Shown: in pieces, positions 17,016 to 25,165 of the stretch | Position numbering within the stretch: position 1 is the first letter of the stretch | How the letters are laid out: the number at the start of each line of letters is the position of its first letter | Source: Acidobacteriota bacterium | GTDB lineage: Bacteria; Acidobacteriota; Terriglobia; Bryobacterales; Bryobacteraceae | DNA: 64,000 nucleotides | Assembly (NCBI GenBank): GCA_017307505.1 | Contig: JAFKEE010000028.1 | Location: forward strand, 62,001-126,000 | Direction: 5' to 3' | Position numbers and translations under genes: made by a program | The notes under the pieces: model-generated | What the model was told of the DNA's origin: nothing | Databases searched by the model: none | The model's input: only the letters and a program-made list of their open reading frames with translations

Positions 17016-17408
17016 TTACTTCTTTTCAACTACCAACACCGGCGCCCCTTTGTCTTTCACCAGGAGCACCACGAACTTGGCGGGCTTGGTTGTGCTCGCA
17101 TTCCTTCCCACCGTGTGGATGTCGTTGGGGCCTTCATAATAGGTTTGTCCCGGACCCAGCGTTACCTGCTCTCCGCCCTTGACTTGCATGACGATTGAGC
17201 CTTCCAGCACGTAGACGAAGGCGTGCGCGTTGTGGCGATGAATCGGATCCTGTGATCCCGGCGGATACACGACCGTAATCATCTCCGCTTCTTTGCCAGG
17301 GATGTTCGCCAGTTCTTTGACCATCAGCGTCGAAACCTGCGCTTCCTCGGCCCGCAGCGCGCCGGCCATGAGACAGAGCAGGGCTAGTGATAAGCCTTTG
17401 TTCAACAT
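17016..17408 (-). CDS. exported single-domain cupin
   Basis: Predicted periplasmic 130-residue protein: signal peptide at residues 1-20 (LNKGLSLALLCLMAGALRA), then a beta-barrel cupin. Motif 1 is readable as DPIHRHNAHAFVYVLEGSIVMQVKG (split across about 57-81) with His60, His62 and possibly Glu73-equivalent positions for metal; motif 2 ends in GPNDIHTVGRN with a third His. This supports metal binding, but cupins act as enzymes or sensors of many kinds. I chose the start at 17408 because AGGGGA precedes it; an in-frame start ten codons upstream adds a charged stretch before the signal. First gene of a likely operon with the NmrA-type reductase; secreted cupin plus reductase pairs often handle oxidised or aromatic compounds, but that is only suggestive. 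Confidence 0.85.
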   Translation of the reverse strand: MLNKGLSLALLCLMAGALRAEEAQVSTLMVKELANIPGKEAEMITVVYPPGSQDPIHRHNAHAFVYVLEGSIVMQVKGGEQVTLGPGQTYYEGPNDIHTVGRNASTTKPAKFVVLLVKDKGAPVLVVEKK

Positions 17409-17514
17409 AGTTCCCCTTTGGTACGACTTATGCTCCATGTGTCTCCATCATGGTGCCGCGGCACGTCAGGGATCATCACTCAAAGGGAGGATTCTCTCTA
17501 CCCCCGATGGCCGT

Positions 17515-18708
17515 TCAGCGCCCGCCGGGCGGACGCAGGCTTTGGCTTCGGTAGGGGAACCGCCGGTCCAATTCCGCCCAGTCCATCTCGAGGCCGAGAC
17601 CGGGCTTGTCCGGCAGGGTGACCTGGCCGTTGCGCGCCACTGGGAAGGTGCCGCGGGTGATGCCGGTGAAGGTGGATTCCATGCCGGCATCCCACTCCTG
17701 CATCAGGAAACTGCGGACGCCCGCCATCGATTGCAGCGAGGCCACATGGGCCACGGGGCCGTAGTACATATGCGGAGCCATCTCCGCACCATAGACTTCG
17801 CCCAGCGACGCAATCTTCCGCATCTCCGTGATGCCGCCGCAGTGAATCACATCGGGCTGCAGGATGCGCGCTCCTTTGGCATCCAGCAGGTGCTTGAACT
17901 CGAACCGGGAAACCAGCCCTTCTCCGCCGGCTAGCGCCACTGGACTCTTTGCGGCGATCTCGCCCAGCGCCTGCGGCATCTCCCGCCACGTCGGCTCCTC
18001 GATAAACAGCGGGTGGAACGGGGCGACCGCGTTGGCGAAGTCAATCGCGGAGCGCACCGTGAACGTCTCCCACATCTCCAGGGCAATCTCGAGATCGGGC
18101 CCGCCGCCCTTTCGAACTGCTTCCACCTCTGCCACCAGGCGGCGCAGGCGTTCCGGCTCCGTGCCGCCCTTGGGCAGCACCCATTTGACGCAGCTCCAGC
18201 CGGCCCGGCGCGTCTCGGCCGCGAGTTCGGCCAGGCGCTCCGGTGTGCGCGGTTCCAGCGTATGGCTCCAATGGCTGTAGTAGACGCGCATCGGTTTCGG
18301 ACTCGAAGAGCCCAGCAGCCGCCAGACCGGTTCCCCCAGTCGCTTGCCTGCGATGTCCCACAGGGCGATATCAACCGCAGCCAGGGCGGTCATCAGCACC
18401 GAGCCGTCCCGGTAACGCGAGAGTTCGTAGTAGTTCCGGTTCCAATGATCCTCGATGCCCGACGGGTCCTTCCCGGTGAGGAACGGCGTGAACCACTCGA
18501 TGGCCTTCTCCACGATCTCGACACGCCCCGAGATGGAACCCTCGCCCAGACCGGTGATGCCCGCGTCAGTCTCGATCTCAAGAAAGAGATAGTCGCGATT
18601 CTGGATCGAATGCTTGCGCGTGGTCAGCTTGCGGATGGCCAGCTTGCTGGAGGCGGCGAACAAGGCGCCGGCCAGCAGGTCTCTCCGGCGAAGCAGGGGT
18701 GCGGGCAT
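17515..18708 (-). CDS. exported enolase-superfamily enzyme (mandelate racemase/sugar-acid dehydratase type)
   Basis: Predicted 397-residue member of the mandelate racemase/muconate lactonizing enzyme superfamily. The start at 18708 gives a Tat-like N-terminus (RRRDLLAGALFAASSK). Metal ligands are visible in the barrel: Glu in IALEMWE, Glu in FIEEPTW and Glu in ALAGGEGLVS; a conserved APHMYYGP near the end supplies the His seen in galactonate-dehydratase-like members. A VKWVLPKGG segment in the second strand could hold the Lys base. These enzymes abstract a proton alpha to a carboxylate and dehydrate or epimerise sugar acids. The gene is divergent (79 bases) from the alpha/beta hydrolase gene. 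Export of an enolase-superfamily enzyme is uncommon outside this lineage. Confidence 0.85.
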   Translation of the reverse strand: MPAPLLRRRDLLAGALFAASSKLAIRKLTTRKHSIQNRDYLFLEIETDAGITGLGEGSISGRVEIVEKAIEWFTPFLTGKDPSGIEDHWNRNYYELSRYRDGSVLMTALAAVDIALWDIAGKRLGEPVWRLLGSSSPKPMRVYYSHWSHTLEPRTPERLAELAAETRRAGWSCVKWVLPKGGTEPERLRRLVAEVEAVRKGGGPDLEIALEMWETFTVRSAIDFANAVAPFHPLFIEEPTWREMPQALGEIAAKSPVALAGGEGLVSRFEFKHLLDAKGARILQPDVIHCGGITEMRKIASLGEVYGAEMAPHMYYGPVAHVASLQSMAGVRSFLMQEWDAGMESTFTGITRGTFPVARNGQVTLPDKPGLGLEMDWAELDRRFPYRSQSLRPPGGR

Positions 18709-18787
18709 ACAGGGGATTGTATCCAAGGCCCACACCGTCAAGGCCGTGGTGATTGCGGGAAGGTCCGCCGCGTCGCAGAATGATGGA

Positions 18788-20155
18788 ATGCTATCCCGTC
18801 TGCTGACCGTCCACCTCGCCGTGGCCGCCGCCTTTTGCTCCTTGTGCTGTGCACAATCCGCGTCTCCGCGCTTCTATAGTGTGCCCGGGGCGGATGCTCC
18901 GGAATTGGCCCGGCGAGGCCCGCACGCCGTCGGTGTGCGGACGGTTCAACTGGTCCACCCCGGACAGGTGGATATCCTGAAGTTCGACCGGGAGTCGGGC
19001 AAGGCTCCTGTGTACGACCGGCCGCTCACGGTCGAGATCTGGTATCCGGCCATCATCCCGGCCGGGCAGCAGGAACAGACTGTCTATGTGAGTGCCTTGC
19101 CGGGCAACACGCCGGCTGGTGCTCCAAAGACCTTTGAGATCCCGGGCAAAGCCCTTCGGGACGCGCCTCCGGAGAAGGGCCAGGCGTATCCGCTAGTGGT
19201 GGTGTCGCACGGCTATCCCGGCTCGCGGACGTTCCTGAGTTACCTGACGGAAAACCTCGCGTCGAAGGGGTACGTCGTCGTCGCGATCGACCACACGGAC
19301 TCCGTCTTTGGGGCTGTGCGCGGATTCCAGAGCACTCTGCTGAACCGCTCGGCCGATCAACTCTTCACGCTCCAGGAGATCGGGAAACTGGCCGCGGCGC
19401 CAGACCACTTCCTGCACGGCGTCGTGGACGCTTCGCGGGCGGCGATCGTCGGCTATTCAATGGGAGGCTATGGTGCCTTAGCCAGCGGTGGGGCCGGCTA
19501 CAGCGCATCGAGCGGCATCGCGAAGATGGTGCCCGGCGGCTACTACACGCGGTGGACCGCGGGCAGCGCCGAGTTTGCCGGGCTGCGCCACGACAACCTC
19601 AAGGCGATCGTGGCAATCGCGCCCTGGGGGGCTCAGCCGCCGCAGAACGCCTGGGATAAGACTGGTCTTGCCGGCATTCGCATCCCGTCGCTCTTTATCG
19701 ATGGAGACCAGGATGATGTTTCGGACTATGCCGCTGGAGTGAAGCCCGCCTTTGAAGGTACCGTGAATTCCGATCGCTGGCTGCTCGTCTACGAAAACGC
19801 CCGGCACAATGTGGGCGGTAATCCTCCGCCCGCGGAGGCGCTGGCCGAATTCAGCACCCAGGAGAGCTTCGATGAACCTGTGTGGCGCAAGGATCGCATC
19901 GCCGCCATCAACCAGCACTTCATCACGGCGTTTCTCGACCTCCAGTTAAAAGGCGACCAGAGCCGCCGCTCCTACCTCGACGTGCCGGTTGTCCGGTCGA
20001 ATGACGGCGCCTGGCCCGTGGCCCGCGGCGAACGGACGGGCGGGAGCTACAGTCCGGGGCCAGGCAAGGAAGGCCACACCTATTGGAAGGGCTTCCAGCG
20101 GCGTTGGGCACTCGGGCTGCAGTTGCATCATCTCGCTCCAGCGGCGAAACCCTGA
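18788..20155 (+). CDS. secreted PAF-acetylhydrolase-like alpha/beta hydrolase
   Basis: Predicted exported 455-residue serine hydrolase. I start at 18788 because it yields a signal peptide (LSRLLTVHLAVAAAFCSLCCAQS, residues 2-24, split); the frame upstream lies over the neighbouring gene's promoter. The fold is that of platelet-activating-factor acetylhydrolase and dienelactone-hydrolase relatives: oxyanion strand VVSHGYPGS, nucleophile in AIVGYSMGGYGA, acid in IDGDQDDVSDYA and His in ENARHNVGG. The first 100 residues carry the family's VGVRTVQL and LTVEIWYPA strands. It probably cleaves small esters or acylated substrates in the periplasm. The glycosidase gene begins 85 bases downstream on the same strand, so both may be one transcript. 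Confidence 0.85.
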   Translation: MLSRLLTVHLAVAAAFCSLCCAQSASPRFYSVPGADAPELARRGPHAVGVRTVQLVHPGQVDILKFDRESGKAPVYDRPLTVEIWYPAIIPAGQQEQTVYVSALPGNTPAGAPKTFEIPGKALRDAPPEKGQAYPLVVVSHGYPGSRTFLSYLTENLASKGYVVVAIDHTDSVFGAVRGFQSTLLNRSADQLFTLQEIGKLAAAPDHFLHGVVDASRAAIVGYSMGGYGALASGGAGYSASSGIAKMVPGGYYTRWTAGSAEFAGLRHDNLKAIVAIAPWGAQPPQNAWDKTGLAGIRIPSLFIDGDQDDVSDYAAGVKPAFEGTVNSDRWLLVYENARHNVGGNPPPAEALAEFSTQESFDEPVWRKDRIAAINQHFITAFLDLQLKGDQSRRSYLDVPVVRSNDGAWPVARGERTGGSYSPGPGKEGHTYWKGFQRRWALGLQLHHLAPAAKP

Positions 20156-20240
20156 ATTCCGGCCGGTCGCCTTTGAGAGAGAATCGATGGCGGAGGGCTC
20201 ACGCTCTCACGTCATCCCAAGGAAGGCGAACGGTCGTAAT

Positions 20241-22481
20241 ATGAACCGATCCTTATTGCTCTGCCCGCTCCGGATTCGTCGCGTACTCGAATTCTGCACG
20301 ATCCTCACTGCGCTGGCCGTCACTGTCGTGGCCGCGCCCGGCATTTCGATTAAGCTCGACAAAGCCGCGGGTGGCCCGGGCGAGTTTGCAGCGGCGGAGA
20401 TTCGACGCAATGCGGCGGAGCGTGGTCTGCCCGTGACCGGTGACGGCACAACCGTTGTCACGCTGGCGCTGGCTCCCGGAGCGCAGCCTCAAAGCTACAC
20501 GATCCAGGTCCGGCGCCAGGGTGGGCAATCCACCATCGAGGTACGCGGGGCGGACCCGGCCGGAGTCATGTACGGCGGCCTGGACATTGCCGAAGCGATC
20601 CATACCGGCACGCTGGCGGAGTTGGGAGATTCCCAACACGCACCGCACATCGCGCAACGGGGCATCAAGTTCAACATTCCGCTGGATCTGCGCACCCCCA
20701 GCTATTCGGACCCGTCCGACGCGGCGCAGGCGAACATCCCCGAGATGTGGAGCATGGAGTTCTGGCGGGCCTTCTTCGACGACATGGCGCGGCATCGCTA
20801 TAACGTCATCTCCCTCTGGAATCTGCATCCGTTCCCCAGCATCGTGAAGGTGCCCGAGTTTCCGCATGTCGCGCTGGACGATGTATGGCGCACGACAGCC
20901 AAGGTGGATGAGAAGTTTGACAACGCCGGCAATGACTTCGTCCGGCCCGAGATGCTGGCCCGGCACGAGGTGGTGAAGAAGCTCACGATTGAGGAGAAGA
21001 TCCGCTTCTGGCGCGAGGTTATGCAACTGGCCAGGGACCGCGGCATCGACGTCTACTTCTTCACCTGGAACATCTTCCTTCATGGTGCGGAAGGCAAGGA
21101 CGGGATCACCTCCGACAAGGGCGCGCCGCGCACAATCGAGTACTTCCGGGCCAGTGTTCGCGAGACCATCAAGACCTATCCGCTGCTGGCCGGCATCGGC
21201 ATCACGGCGGGGGAAAGCATGCCCGTGAGCATCGGCGGGCTGAGCAAGGAGCAGTGGCTCTGGAAGACCTACGGAGAAGGCATCCGCGATGCATTGAAAG
21301 AGACGCCCCAGCGCAAGTTCCGGCTCATTCACCGCTTCCATATGACGGGTCTGACCGAGATCCGGGAGACCTTCTCGGAACTGCCGTGCACGCTGGATGT
21401 CAGTTTCAAGTACGCCATCGCCCACATGTACTCCGTGCCCCGGCCGGCCATGATTGATCCGCTGCTGCCGCTGCTCTCTCCGCAACTGCGAAGCTGGCTG
21501 ACGGTGCGCAACGACGACATCTACAGCTTCCGCTGGGCGGATCTCGATTATGCCCGGGCGTTCATCAAGGCGATTCCGGGGCCGGACAAGATCGCGGGCT
21601 TCTACATGGGGCCGGACGGCTATATCTGGGGCAGGGACTTTCTGACCAAAGATGCGCCGTCACCGCGGCAGACCGTGATGCACAAGCAGTGGCTCTCGTT
21701 CGCGATGTGGGGCCGCCTGGCCTATGAGCCGGAACTGCCGGAAGCGACGTTCTCCCGGCTGGTGGCCGCCCGATTCCCGCGCGCCGATGTCGCCGGCCTG
21801 ATGGCGGCCTGGGCCAGCGCTTCCAGAACGTTTCCTTACATCACCCGGTTCTTCTGGGGCGATATCGACCTGAAGTGGTTTCCGGAGGCGAGCCGGCGGA
21901 AGCTCGGCTACTACAACGTCCGCCACTTCATTGAGGGCGGGACCATGCCAGGCGCGGGCGTGCTGAATATCGTCGAGTGGCGGAATGGCCTGCTGGCGAA
22001 GAACATGCCGCGCGGAGTGACTCCGCCGGAGATTGCCGCGGCGCTCTCGGACAATGCGGCCAAGGCGCTGCGGGCGCTGCCGCAGTTGCGGAAGGGCGGG
22101 GTGGCGCCAGTCGGGAATGGCCCCGAGTACACGGCCACGCTCGGCGACATCGAAGCGATGGCGCATCTGGGTCTTTACTACTCGGAGAAGATCCTGGGCG
22201 CCTGTGATCTTGCCCTCTTTGACAAGACTGGCGACGCGGGGCAGAAGGACTCCGCGGTCCGCCATCTCAATGCGGCGCTCGAGCACTGGAGAAACTACTC
22301 CGGCGCCTATACCCGGCAGTACGTTCAGCCGGTCCTCTACAACCGGTCCGGTTGGGTCGACATTCCGAAACAGACGGAAGAAGTGGCTGCGGATGTGCGG
22401 ATGGCCCGGGACTGGAAGGCCGGCACGATTGACGAGGCGGGGATCAAGAGGTCGGGGACGGAGGCGGGCTTCCAGAAGTAG
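20241..22481 (+). CDS. exported glycosidase-like protein with GH67/GH20-type N-terminal domain
   Basis: Predicted 746-residue exported protein. Residues 1-35 are a long signal peptide. Residues 40-130 form the small alpha/beta domain found before the barrel in GH67 alpha-glucuronidases and GH20 enzymes (AAAEIRRNAAERGLPVTGDG; GVMYGGLDIAEAI). Residues 140-500 read as a TIM barrel (RGIKFNIPLD; FWRAFFDDMARHRYNVISLWNLHPF; IDVYFFTWNIFLHG; GIGITAGESMP; GFYMGPDGYIWGRDF). Glu in ITAGES and acidic residues in GPDGY are candidates for catalysis. The rest is helical. The precise GH family is unclear to me. An alternative in-frame ATG at 20187, with GAGAGAG upstream, would add 18 residues. It follows the hydrolase gene at 85 bases. 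Confidence 0.65.
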   Translation: MNRSLLLCPLRIRRVLEFCTILTALAVTVVAAPGISIKLDKAAGGPGEFAAAEIRRNAAERGLPVTGDGTTVVTLALAPGAQPQSYTIQVRRQGGQSTIEVRGADPAGVMYGGLDIAEAIHTGTLAELGDSQHAPHIAQRGIKFNIPLDLRTPSYSDPSDAAQANIPEMWSMEFWRAFFDDMARHRYNVISLWNLHPFPSIVKVPEFPHVALDDVWRTTAKVDEKFDNAGNDFVRPEMLARHEVVKKLTIEEKIRFWREVMQLARDRGIDVYFFTWNIFLHGAEGKDGITSDKGAPRTIEYFRASVRETIKTYPLLAGIGITAGESMPVSIGGLSKEQWLWKTYGEGIRDALKETPQRKFRLIHRFHMTGLTEIRETFSELPCTLDVSFKYAIAHMYSVPRPAMIDPLLPLLSPQLRSWLTVRNDDIYSFRWADLDYARAFIKAIPGPDKIAGFYMGPDGYIWGRDFLTKDAPSPRQTVMHKQWLSFAMWGRLAYEPELPEATFSRLVAARFPRADVAGLMAAWASASRTFPYITRFFWGDIDLKWFPEASRRKLGYYNVRHFIEGGTMPGAGVLNIVEWRNGLLAKNMPRGVTPPEIAAALSDNAAKALRALPQLRKGGVAPVGNGPEYTATLGDIEAMAHLGLYYSEKILGACDLALFDKTGDAGQKDSAVRHLNAALEHWRNYSGAYTRQYVQPVLYNRSGWVDIPKQTEEVAADVRMARDWKAGTIDEAGIKRSGTEAGFQK

Positions 22482-22553
22482 GGCCTGGCCCCGGATACCG
22501 GCCCCTGCAGGAACGTGCTGTCGCGGCGCGTTCCCACAGGGGCGATCCGGAGG

Positions 22554-23597
22554 TTAGTGGCTGGCGGGGTTGCTGGGGGAGTCGTCGGCAGCCAGATCGC
22601 CCAGGGCGTACTGGATGCCTGCGAGCATGTGGGCGACGAACGGCCGCGAGAAGTAGACCTTCTCGTCGTGCCCGTGCGCTTCGTAGAACACGCGGCCCTG
22701 GCCGACGCGCTGGATGTAGCTCAACGCGTAGTCGCCGTCGGTGCGCTTGGTGTTGGCCGGCTCCTTGGCCTTGTCCTCCGCGCTCATTTTGGCGTAGTTC
22801 ACGCTGGTGAGGACGTGCACCTTGCTGCGGCTGAAGGAGTCCTGCGCGAAGGTGTAGGTCTCGTCGACGATCTCATAGCCGCGCGACGGGAACATGGCCG
22901 TCAGGGGGCTCTTCGGGTCGTCGATCTTGACGGTGATGAGGGTCGGGTAGACCCAGTGGAACTTGAAGAATCCGCCCATCACTTCGTTGAACTCGGGCCA
23001 GGTGCCGGTGAGTGTGGGCGGCGCGTCCGGTGTGGCTCCGCGGGTGGTCTTGTGATAGCAGTCGGTGGCGGCATGGATGCCGGCGATGCCCTTGCCCTGC
23101 TTCACAAAGTCGAGCAGTGCCTTGCGGCGGATGTCGGTGGCAGCCTTGTCCTTGGGTTCGTCCAGGAACTCGCCGGTCGTGCTGGCGAGGAAGACGGCAT
23201 CGTATTGCTTCAGGTTCTCGGGATTGATGTCGGCGGCATCGTAGGTGATGGTGGTCATCCAGGCGCCAGTCTTATCGCCGAGGTATTCGACCATCTTGGC
23301 GGCCAGCGGGATGGAGGTGTGGACCCACGTCACGGCCCGGCCGAGAACCAGCACGCGGCGAACCTTCTGAGGCGTGGCGGGTGCTTTGTCGGGCAGCGCG
23401 GCCATCATGGCGGCAATGTCCGAGGGGTATGCGAACTGCCGTTGCGGGCAGCCTTTGGTGAAGCCGCCACTGAATCCTTCGGGGGGGCAAACCAGCGGCT
23501 TTTCCGGAGACGCTGCCTGTTGGGCGAAGCCCACCTGACCCACCAATGCCACTGCCGCGATCGCAGCAAAGAGGCCGAATGCCATCCTCTTCATCAT
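22554..23597 (-). CDS. exported ThuA-domain protein
   Basis: Predicted 347-residue exported protein. Residues 1-22 are a signal peptide (ending VGFAQQA). Residues 75-330 are a ThuA domain, a glutamine-amidotransferase-like fold: RRVLVLGRAVTWVHTSIPLAAKMVEYL, YDAVFLASTTGEFLDEP, GKGIAGIHAATDCYHK (the usual nucleophile-elbow position, here without a Cys) and GRVFYEAHGHDEKVYFSRPF. ThuA was named for trehalose utilisation in rhizobia; in Acidobacteria and Planctomycetes it often accompanies 3-keto-sugar enzymes such as DUF1080, of which one is present at 1050. AGGAG lies seven bases before the chosen ATG at 23597. The Nramp-like gene upstream ends 263 bases away, so this gene probably has its own promoter. 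Confidence 0.85.
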   Translation of the reverse strand: MMKRMAFGLFAAIAAVALVGQVGFAQQAASPEKPLVCPPEGFSGGFTKGCPQRQFAYPSDIAAMMAALPDKAPATPQKVRRVLVLGRAVTWVHTSIPLAAKMVEYLGDKTGAWMTTITYDAADINPENLKQYDAVFLASTTGEFLDEPKDKAATDIRRKALLDFVKQGKGIAGIHAATDCYHKTTRGATPDAPPTLTGTWPEFNEVMGGFFKFHWVYPTLITVKIDDPKSPLTAMFPSRGYEIVDETYTFAQDSFSRSKVHVLTSVNYAKMSAEDKAKEPANTKRTDGDYALSYIQRVGQGRVFYEAHGHDEKVYFSRPFVAHMLAGIQYALGDLAADDSPSNPASH

Positions 23598-23860
23598 CGT
23601 TATACTCCTGAATCTCGAGATGCCAGTCCTATTCCAACGACGACCTGGATCGAAGAATACAGCCGCCCGGTGATTCCCTGACAGGACCCAGGAGGCCAGC
23701 TCCACGATCGAACTGATCGCCCAATGAGAACAATCCTCAATCGATGCAGCCTGACGAGGATCCTCGAAGGTGGCTGCCCCGATGAATGGTTTCAAAGTGC
23801 CGATCTGACAATACATCATCTCTCGGATCTCTGTCGAAGGTGCGGCCGCCACGGGAGTTG

Positions 23861-25165
23861 CTACCACCAGTGGATCAGGTTGCGCAGCATCAGCCAGATG
23901 GAGACGACGATCATCACGGCGAGAATCGAGTTGGTGGCCCACCCGTTGGTGTAGGCGCCCAGGCGCTTCCGGTCGTTGGTGAGCCGCAACAGAGCCAGAG
24001 CGAGCACGGGAATGAGAACGACCATCAGGGAGTTCACGATCAGGATGATGACAACGGGTTCCCATTGGGTGAACAGCACGTAGAGCGGCGAAAAGCACCA
24101 GAAGGCGACGAAGCCGCGGAAGTAGGGATCGCGGCGGGTTTCCGGCGCCGGGCGTTTGGAGGCGAGGCCGGCGGGTTTGGCATCAGCGGTAGGGTCCGCC
24201 GGGCGGGCGCTCACCAAACCATTTCGGAAGATGTCAGTGACCATGAGGGCATAGCCTGTGGTTCCTCCGATGAAGCCGGAGAAGGCAGAGGCCCACATAC
24301 CGGCGCCGAAGATGAGCCGGCCGGCAACGCCGAGGCTTTGCGAGAAGATGCGCACGAGGTCGTCCGCGTCTTTGAGCTTGAGGCCGAGGGGGTGGAGGGA
24401 CGCGGCGGCGGCGATCTGGACGAGGGTCCCCAGAAGAAAGATGAAGGCGATGCTGGTGAAGAGGTCGAAGCGCTGGCGTGGAAGGTCCTGGGCTGTGCTC
24501 CACCCTTTGGCGCGGAGGAAGTAGGAGTAGGTCAGATTCGTGAGGGAGCCGGCTTCGGTTCCGATCAAGGCCATGACCAGCAGGGCAGCGGAGTAGGCGC
24601 CTGTGTCGGCGGGCAGGCCGGGGAAGATGAGCGCTTTCCAGAGCGCAGCCGGGTCAGCGTGCGACAGGAACGCGGCGACTACGAGCGAGGCGGTCATGAC
24701 CGCGACCAGTGCCTTGCAGCAGCGCTCGATGACCTGGTAGCCGCCCCAGAAGATCATCGTGAACGCGAGGAGGATGGAAAAGACCGACCAGAACCGGGCG
24801 CTCCAGGGGAAGGGCAGGGGGAGCAGGAGGTGGACGCAGCTGCCGAGCAGGACCACCTTATACATGTTCGAGAGGTGCCGGACAACGATGGTGCCGGCGA
24901 GCACGATCCGGACCAGCGGCTTACTGAGCCGGCGATAGCCGTCGAGCAGGGTCTCGCCGGTGACGAGGACATAACGGGCGGAGGTATCGAGCCACGCGTA
25001 GCGGAAGAGGAGCGTGAAGCCGAGCGCCCACACCAGGGCGTACCCGTAGGTCGCTCCGGCGGTGGCGTTGGAGACGAAGCTGCCCGGTCCGCTGGCCGTG
25101 AGGGCGAATACGATGCCCGGGCCGATGGAGGCGCCCCAGCGGGCAAGTCTCGACTCCTGTTTCAT
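23861..25165 (-). CDS. Nramp-superfamily transporter with altered metal-site motifs
   Basis: Predicted inner-membrane transporter of 434 residues with about eleven membrane segments. It aligns by eye with Nramp/SLC11 proteins: the first segment GPGIVFALTASGPGSFVSNATAGATYGY (split) matches the Nramp AxxxxDPGNxxxxxxAGAxxGY pattern. However the metal-binding DPGN reads GPGS here, and the sixth-segment MPH is replaced in VMALIGTEAGSLTNLTYSYFL. Canonical Mn/Fe coordination is therefore unlikely. Nramp-related transporters with altered sites are known to carry Mg or other ions. An Arg- and Lys-rich cytosolic loop (about residues 325-355) is unusual. The start overlaps the end of the ANL-enzyme gene by four bases (ATGA), so the two are translationally coupled and likely work together. 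Confidence 0.8.
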   Translation of the reverse strand: MKQESRLARWGASIGPGIVFALTASGPGSFVSNATAGATYGYALVWALGFTLLFRYAWLDTSARYVLVTGETLLDGYRRLSKPLVRIVLAGTIVVRHLSNMYKVVLLGSCVHLLLPLPFPWSARFWSVFSILLAFTMIFWGGYQVIERCCKALVAVMTASLVVAAFLSHADPAALWKALIFPGLPADTGAYSAALLVMALIGTEAGSLTNLTYSYFLRAKGWSTAQDLPRQRFDLFTSIAFIFLLGTLVQIAAAASLHPLGLKLKDADDLVRIFSQSLGVAGRLIFGAGMWASAFSGFIGGTTGYALMVTDIFRNGLVSARPADPTADAKPAGLASKRPAPETRRDPYFRGFVAFWCFSPLYVLFTQWEPVVIILIVNSLMVVLIPVLALALLRLTNDRKRLGAYTNGWATNSILAVMIVVSIWLMLRNLIHWW

